Below, one piece after another: positions 61,554-64,000 of a stretch of DNA of 64,000 nucleotides. Made by a program: the position numbers and the translations under genes. Origin of the DNA: Crystallibacter permensis (GTDB lineage: Bacteria > Actinomycetota > Actinomycetes > Actinomycetales > Micrococcaceae); contig NZ_JAODLR010000003.1 in NCBI RefSeq assembly GCF_025960875.1, forward strand, positions 62,001 to 126,000. The letters run 5' to 3'. The notes beneath the pieces were generated by a model. The model was given only the letters and a program-made list of their open reading frames with translations. It searched no databases and had not been told where the DNA came from. Position 1 is the first letter of the stretch; each line of letters opens with the position of its first letter.

Positions 61554-62783
61554 ATGAGTGAATCAGCCTGGGAGCCCATAACCGGTGAACTTTGGTGGCC
61601 CTGGCCACTGGACGAGGCTGGTGTAGCGGCCCTGATGCAAGAGATCACGGACCGTTCGCTGCTCGGTGCTTTCGCGGCAGGCCAGCCGGAGGCGGGCCAA
61701 ACAGTCATCGAAATGCTGCTCGCCCGAAATGCTGCCGGACGCGTCGCTGTCCTGGATCAGGGCGGCGAAGCCGCTCCCGGCCCCGACTACCGCATGCTGG
61801 CCCAAAGTTTCTCGCTGGCCCTCGGCGCGGCAGCGGACGTGGATGGCTTCAGCTACCAAGCCCCCGCAGCAGAGGCCGCGTTCCGGCTGGCCGAGGAGCC
61901 TGAGCTGGGAGAATCCGGTGGGACGGATGTGGAAGATCCAATGGTGCTGCGCACTGTGCTCGTGGGGAATATGCGCCACGAAGATCTGATCATGTTTGGA
62001 ACGCTGAACCGCGTCGAACTCCAGGTGCTGGACGACAAAACCGTGCCCGGCCGCTCTGTGGTGGTTGTGGAAGGGGAAGCCGCGCCCGGGCTCTACAACT
62101 GGCCGGCCGAAACCAAGCCATTGGTCGCGTTAATGAATCTGGACGGACTGCGGGCCGTTGAAGTTTGGCTTCCCGGTGCGGTGAACGACCCGAGCAACAA
62201 CTTGTGGCACGCATGGCAGCCGCAGCCGAAGCCGTTCGCAACCACCGATAAGGCCTCGGCAGAAGCTCTGCGATTGCTCGGAACATTGGTCCGATCCACG
62301 GAGCCGAGCACCGCCGGCATCGCCCAAGCCCTCGATCTGGATGCTGAGGCTGAGTCCCGGCTCAGGGACCTGATGCAGGGGCCGGAGGATGGCGAGGTCC
62401 TGGCCCGGACAGCGGTGGCCCTGGGGCTGCCGGAACTGGCCGGCCGGCTGGCCGAAGCGCCGGTGGCTGCCGTGGGTCAGCCGGTCATCGTGATGCCCCC
62501 GCTGCCGATGGCCAAGGCCTTGCTCGAAGTCATCGCTACTCCCACCTCCGGGCATTCTCCCTTCGCCAAATGGCACCGGACCGTGCTGGCGCACCCGGAG
62601 CTGCTGGCCGGAAGCGCGGCCGTGGCAGCCGGCGCCGCAGCAGTACTCTTCCGCGCGGCGGCCAGACACCGAAGTCCCCGCAACGGAATCATGCGCGCGG
62701 GAGCGCTGTCGCTGGTCACCGAGGCGGCAGGCGAACTCGTTTTCTACAGCTTCCTCAAGTCCCGGCGGAACCGCCGCCGCTGA
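61554..62783 (+). CDS. hypothetical protein with C-terminal hydrophobic segment
   Basis: I do not recognise this 409-residue protein. The first 230 residues are mixed alpha/beta with many acidic residues (GPDYRMLAQSFSLAL, MVLRTVLVGNMRHEDLIMFGTLNR). The region near 270-300 is helical (EAESRLRDLMQG). Residues about 350-372 form an Ala-rich hydrophobic stretch (AGSAAVAAGAAAVLF), followed by a basic tail ending RRNRRR, so it may be tail-anchored. No catalytic motif is visible. The start ATG 61554 has no clear Shine-Dalgarno sequence. Confidence 0.6.
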   Translation: MSESAWEPITGELWWPWPLDEAGVAALMQEITDRSLLGAFAAGQPEAGQTVIEMLLARNAAGRVAVLDQGGEAAPGPDYRMLAQSFSLALGAAADVDGFSYQAPAAEAAFRLAEEPELGESGGTDVEDPMVLRTVLVGNMRHEDLIMFGTLNRVELQVLDDKTVPGRSVVVVEGEAAPGLYNWPAETKPLVALMNLDGLRAVEVWLPGAVNDPSNNLWHAWQPQPKPFATTDKASAEALRLLGTLVRSTEPSTAGIAQALDLDAEAESRLRDLMQGPEDGEVLARTAVALGLPELAGRLAEAPVAAVGQPVIVMPPLPMAKALLEVIATPTSGHSPFAKWHRTVLAHPELLAGSAAVAAGAAAVLFRAAARHRSPRNGIMRAGALSLVTEAAGELVFYSFLKSRRNRRR

Positions 62784-62853
62784 TCCTGGCCAGGGGCACA
62801 GCCGCGCCAGGTGGATGCAGTAGCCGGACCGCAAGCGGCTGGGACTGGAATAA

Positions 62854-62869
62854 ACGTGAAGCTTCAAGT
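62854..62869. promoter_or_regulatory. operator-like palindrome upstream of the VOC protein
   Basis: ACGTGAAGCTTCAAGT has TGAAGCTTCA as a perfect centre and one mismatch in the arms. It ends 11 bases before the VOC gene ATG. It matches the site at 53548-53563 in 14 of 16 positions. Confidence 0.6.
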
Positions 62870-62880
62870 ATTCTTTATAC

Positions 62881-63768
62881 ATGAACTTTCAAGCAAAGAA
62901 CCAGGATCTGTTGGCAGGCGACCTCACCATGGGCACCGTAATGCTCAAGGTGGGGGATATGGCGAACATGACCAAGTACTACCAGGACGCCCTGGGCTTG
63001 GATCCTGTTGCAGAAGGTCTCGGCGGTGTGTATCTGGGCCGCGGCACCACGCCGCTGGTCCACCTGGCGCCCGCCGCCGGACTCCAGCTGCCGTCGCGCG
63101 GCGAAGCGGGGCTGTTTCATACCGCGTTCCTGTTCGACAATCAGTCGGACCTTGCCGCGACTGTCGCCTCTGCGGCCCAAACCGACCCCACGCGTTTCGT
63201 CGGCAGCGCCGATCACTTGGTGAGCGAAGCCTTCTACTTCACCGATCCCGAAGGCAACGGCATTGAGCTGTACTATGACCGGCCCCGTGAGCAGTGGGAA
63301 TGGAATGAGACCGCCACAGGCAAGGAGGTCCACATGGACAGCCTGGCCTTGAACCCCCAGTCCTACCTGCAGAGCCACCTCACCGAGGACTCCGTCCGCC
63401 AGCAGCACGACGCTGGCGCGGCCATCGGCCACGTCCACCTGCAGGTTGGCGACACCTCGCTGGCGGAGCAGTTCTACGTCAACACCCTCGGATTCGAGCG
63501 CACGGCCGGCTGGCATGGCCAGGCGTTGTTTGTCTCCGCCGGCGGCTACCACCACCATATGGCGATGAACGTGTGGAACAGCCGCGGCGCCGGCCCGCGC
63601 AAGGACACCCTGGGCCTGGGGGAGGTGCTGATCCATGTTCCGAACGAGGACGAGGTCGGCGCCCTGGCCCAGCGGCTGGGGAGTGCCGGCGTCAGCCATC
63701 ATCACACCGGTGCCGAGCTTCGGTTCGAGGATCCCTGGCGCAACCAGCTGCGCGTCGCCGTCTCCTGA
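62881..63768 (+). CDS. two-domain VOC (glyoxalase/extradiol dioxygenase) protein, CatE-like
   Basis: The 295 residues carry two vicinal-oxygen-chelate repeats, about 15-135 and 180-294, as in Bacillus CatE/YfiE catechol-2,3-dioxygenase-like proteins. Candidate metal ligands are the His in GLFHTAFLF and Glu in NGIELYYDRP of the first half, and His in AIGHVHLQVGD and GYHHHMAMN in the second. The usual first His of domain 1 is Val here (MGTVMLKVGD). The protein may act on catechols or quinols. A palindrome shared with the DODA gene lies upstream, so both may respond to the same effector. Confidence 0.82.
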   Translation: MNFQAKNQDLLAGDLTMGTVMLKVGDMANMTKYYQDALGLDPVAEGLGGVYLGRGTTPLVHLAPAAGLQLPSRGEAGLFHTAFLFDNQSDLAATVASAAQTDPTRFVGSADHLVSEAFYFTDPEGNGIELYYDRPREQWEWNETATGKEVHMDSLALNPQSYLQSHLTEDSVRQQHDAGAAIGHVHLQVGDTSLAEQFYVNTLGFERTAGWHGQALFVSAGGYHHHMAMNVWNSRGAGPRKDTLGLGEVLIHVPNEDEVGALAQRLGSAGVSHHHTGAELRFEDPWRNQLRVAVS

Positions 63769-63842
63769 TCCTGCGCAGTTTGGCCGCGGCCCCGCGCAGG
63801 ATAGGGTGAAACCAAATGCATCCAATCCGAGGCGGAGGCGCT

Positions 63843-64000
63843 ATGTCCGGAATTACTGAAGTTTTTGTGGCCACCCACGACGCGGCGGTGCAGCGCGCCG
63901 CCGCACTTGATAAGGCGCTGGAGGCTGTTGGCGAAGGCGGAGCCCAGGTGGAAGTTCCGGATGCTCCGCACACGCGGATCAATGGCATCACGGATTGGGA
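63843..64000 (+). CDS. hypothetical protein, truncated at the window edge
   Basis: ATG 63843 is preceded by GGAGG at a 5-base spacing and opens a frame that continues past the window end. The visible 52 residues begin MSGITEVFVATHDAAVQRA and end with HTRINGITDW, with no recognised domain. It is probably a new gene after the VOC protein, with 74 bases between. Confidence 0.6.
   Translation, partial: MSGITEVFVATHDAAVQRAAALDKALEAVGEGGAQVEVPDAPHTRINGITDW

Overview
The window is a 64 kb piece of a high-GC actinobacterial chromosome, most likely a member of the Micrococcaceae related to Arthrobacter. The evidence is the base composition, the gene order (leuB-ilvE, gltX with tRNA-Gln and tRNA-Glu, an IclR regulator divergent from leuCD, murA-plsC-gpsA-ddl, recG-rsmD-coaD-DUF177-rpmF-rnc-mutM-smc-ftsY-amtB-glnK-ffh) and an olefin cluster with a fused oleBC, the arrangement reported from Micrococcus and Arthrobacter. 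It reads as core chromosome: I see no transposase, integrase, phage gene or CRISPR array.

Layout. 1-3.9 kb (minus): a histidine kinase, response regulator, ABC ATPase and FtsX-type permease, in that transcription order. 4-9.8 kb (plus): leuB, ilvE, a secreted M14 peptidase, an MBL-fold hydrolase, an FAH-family enzyme and a membrane protein. 9.8-15.3 kb: gltX, tRNA-Gln(CUG) and tRNA-Glu(CUC), then two overlapping membrane-anchored dynamin/Era-like GTPases. 15.3-24.9 kb: a DUF1697 protein, thiL, the IclR regulator of leucine genes facing leuCD with a candidate operator between them, then murA-plsC-gpsA-ddl (cell wall and phospholipid precursors) and a DUF3515 lipoprotein. 25-35.1 kb: an LCP ligase, a DAK2 protein, recG, rsmD, a spermidine-synthase-like protein, an aminotransferase, coaD, DUF177, rpmF, rnc and mutM.

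35.2-37.5 kb carries an amide transport and formamidase operon (amiS-fmdB-fmdA). 37.5-43.1 kb (minus) is a long-chain olefin operon, oleA-oleBC-oleD, followed by a serine hydrolase. 43.4-50.7 kb has smc, a class I glutamine amidotransferase with a CHAD protein, and ftsY. 50.8-55.1 kb is more variable: a frameshifted DUF222/HNH gene, a DODA-type dioxygenase, a 7-bp minisatellite and an MFS exporter. 55.2-60.2 kb has amtB-glnK behind what looks like a double GlnR box, a G6PDH paralogue, and ffh. The end holds a degenerate Nudix-like protein, an alpha/beta hydrolase, an unrecognised protein, a two-domain VOC protein and a truncated gene.

The most striking non-coding signals are: an 18-bp perfect inverted repeat inside the start of the RNase III gene (possible autoregulatory substrate); direct repeats with 11-bp spacing plus a perfect GTnAC-n6-GAAAC site before amtB; nearly identical 16-bp palindromes before two dioxygenase-type genes 9 kb apart; and a palindrome between the IclR regulator and leuC. 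All functional calls come from reading the sequence; no database search was made.
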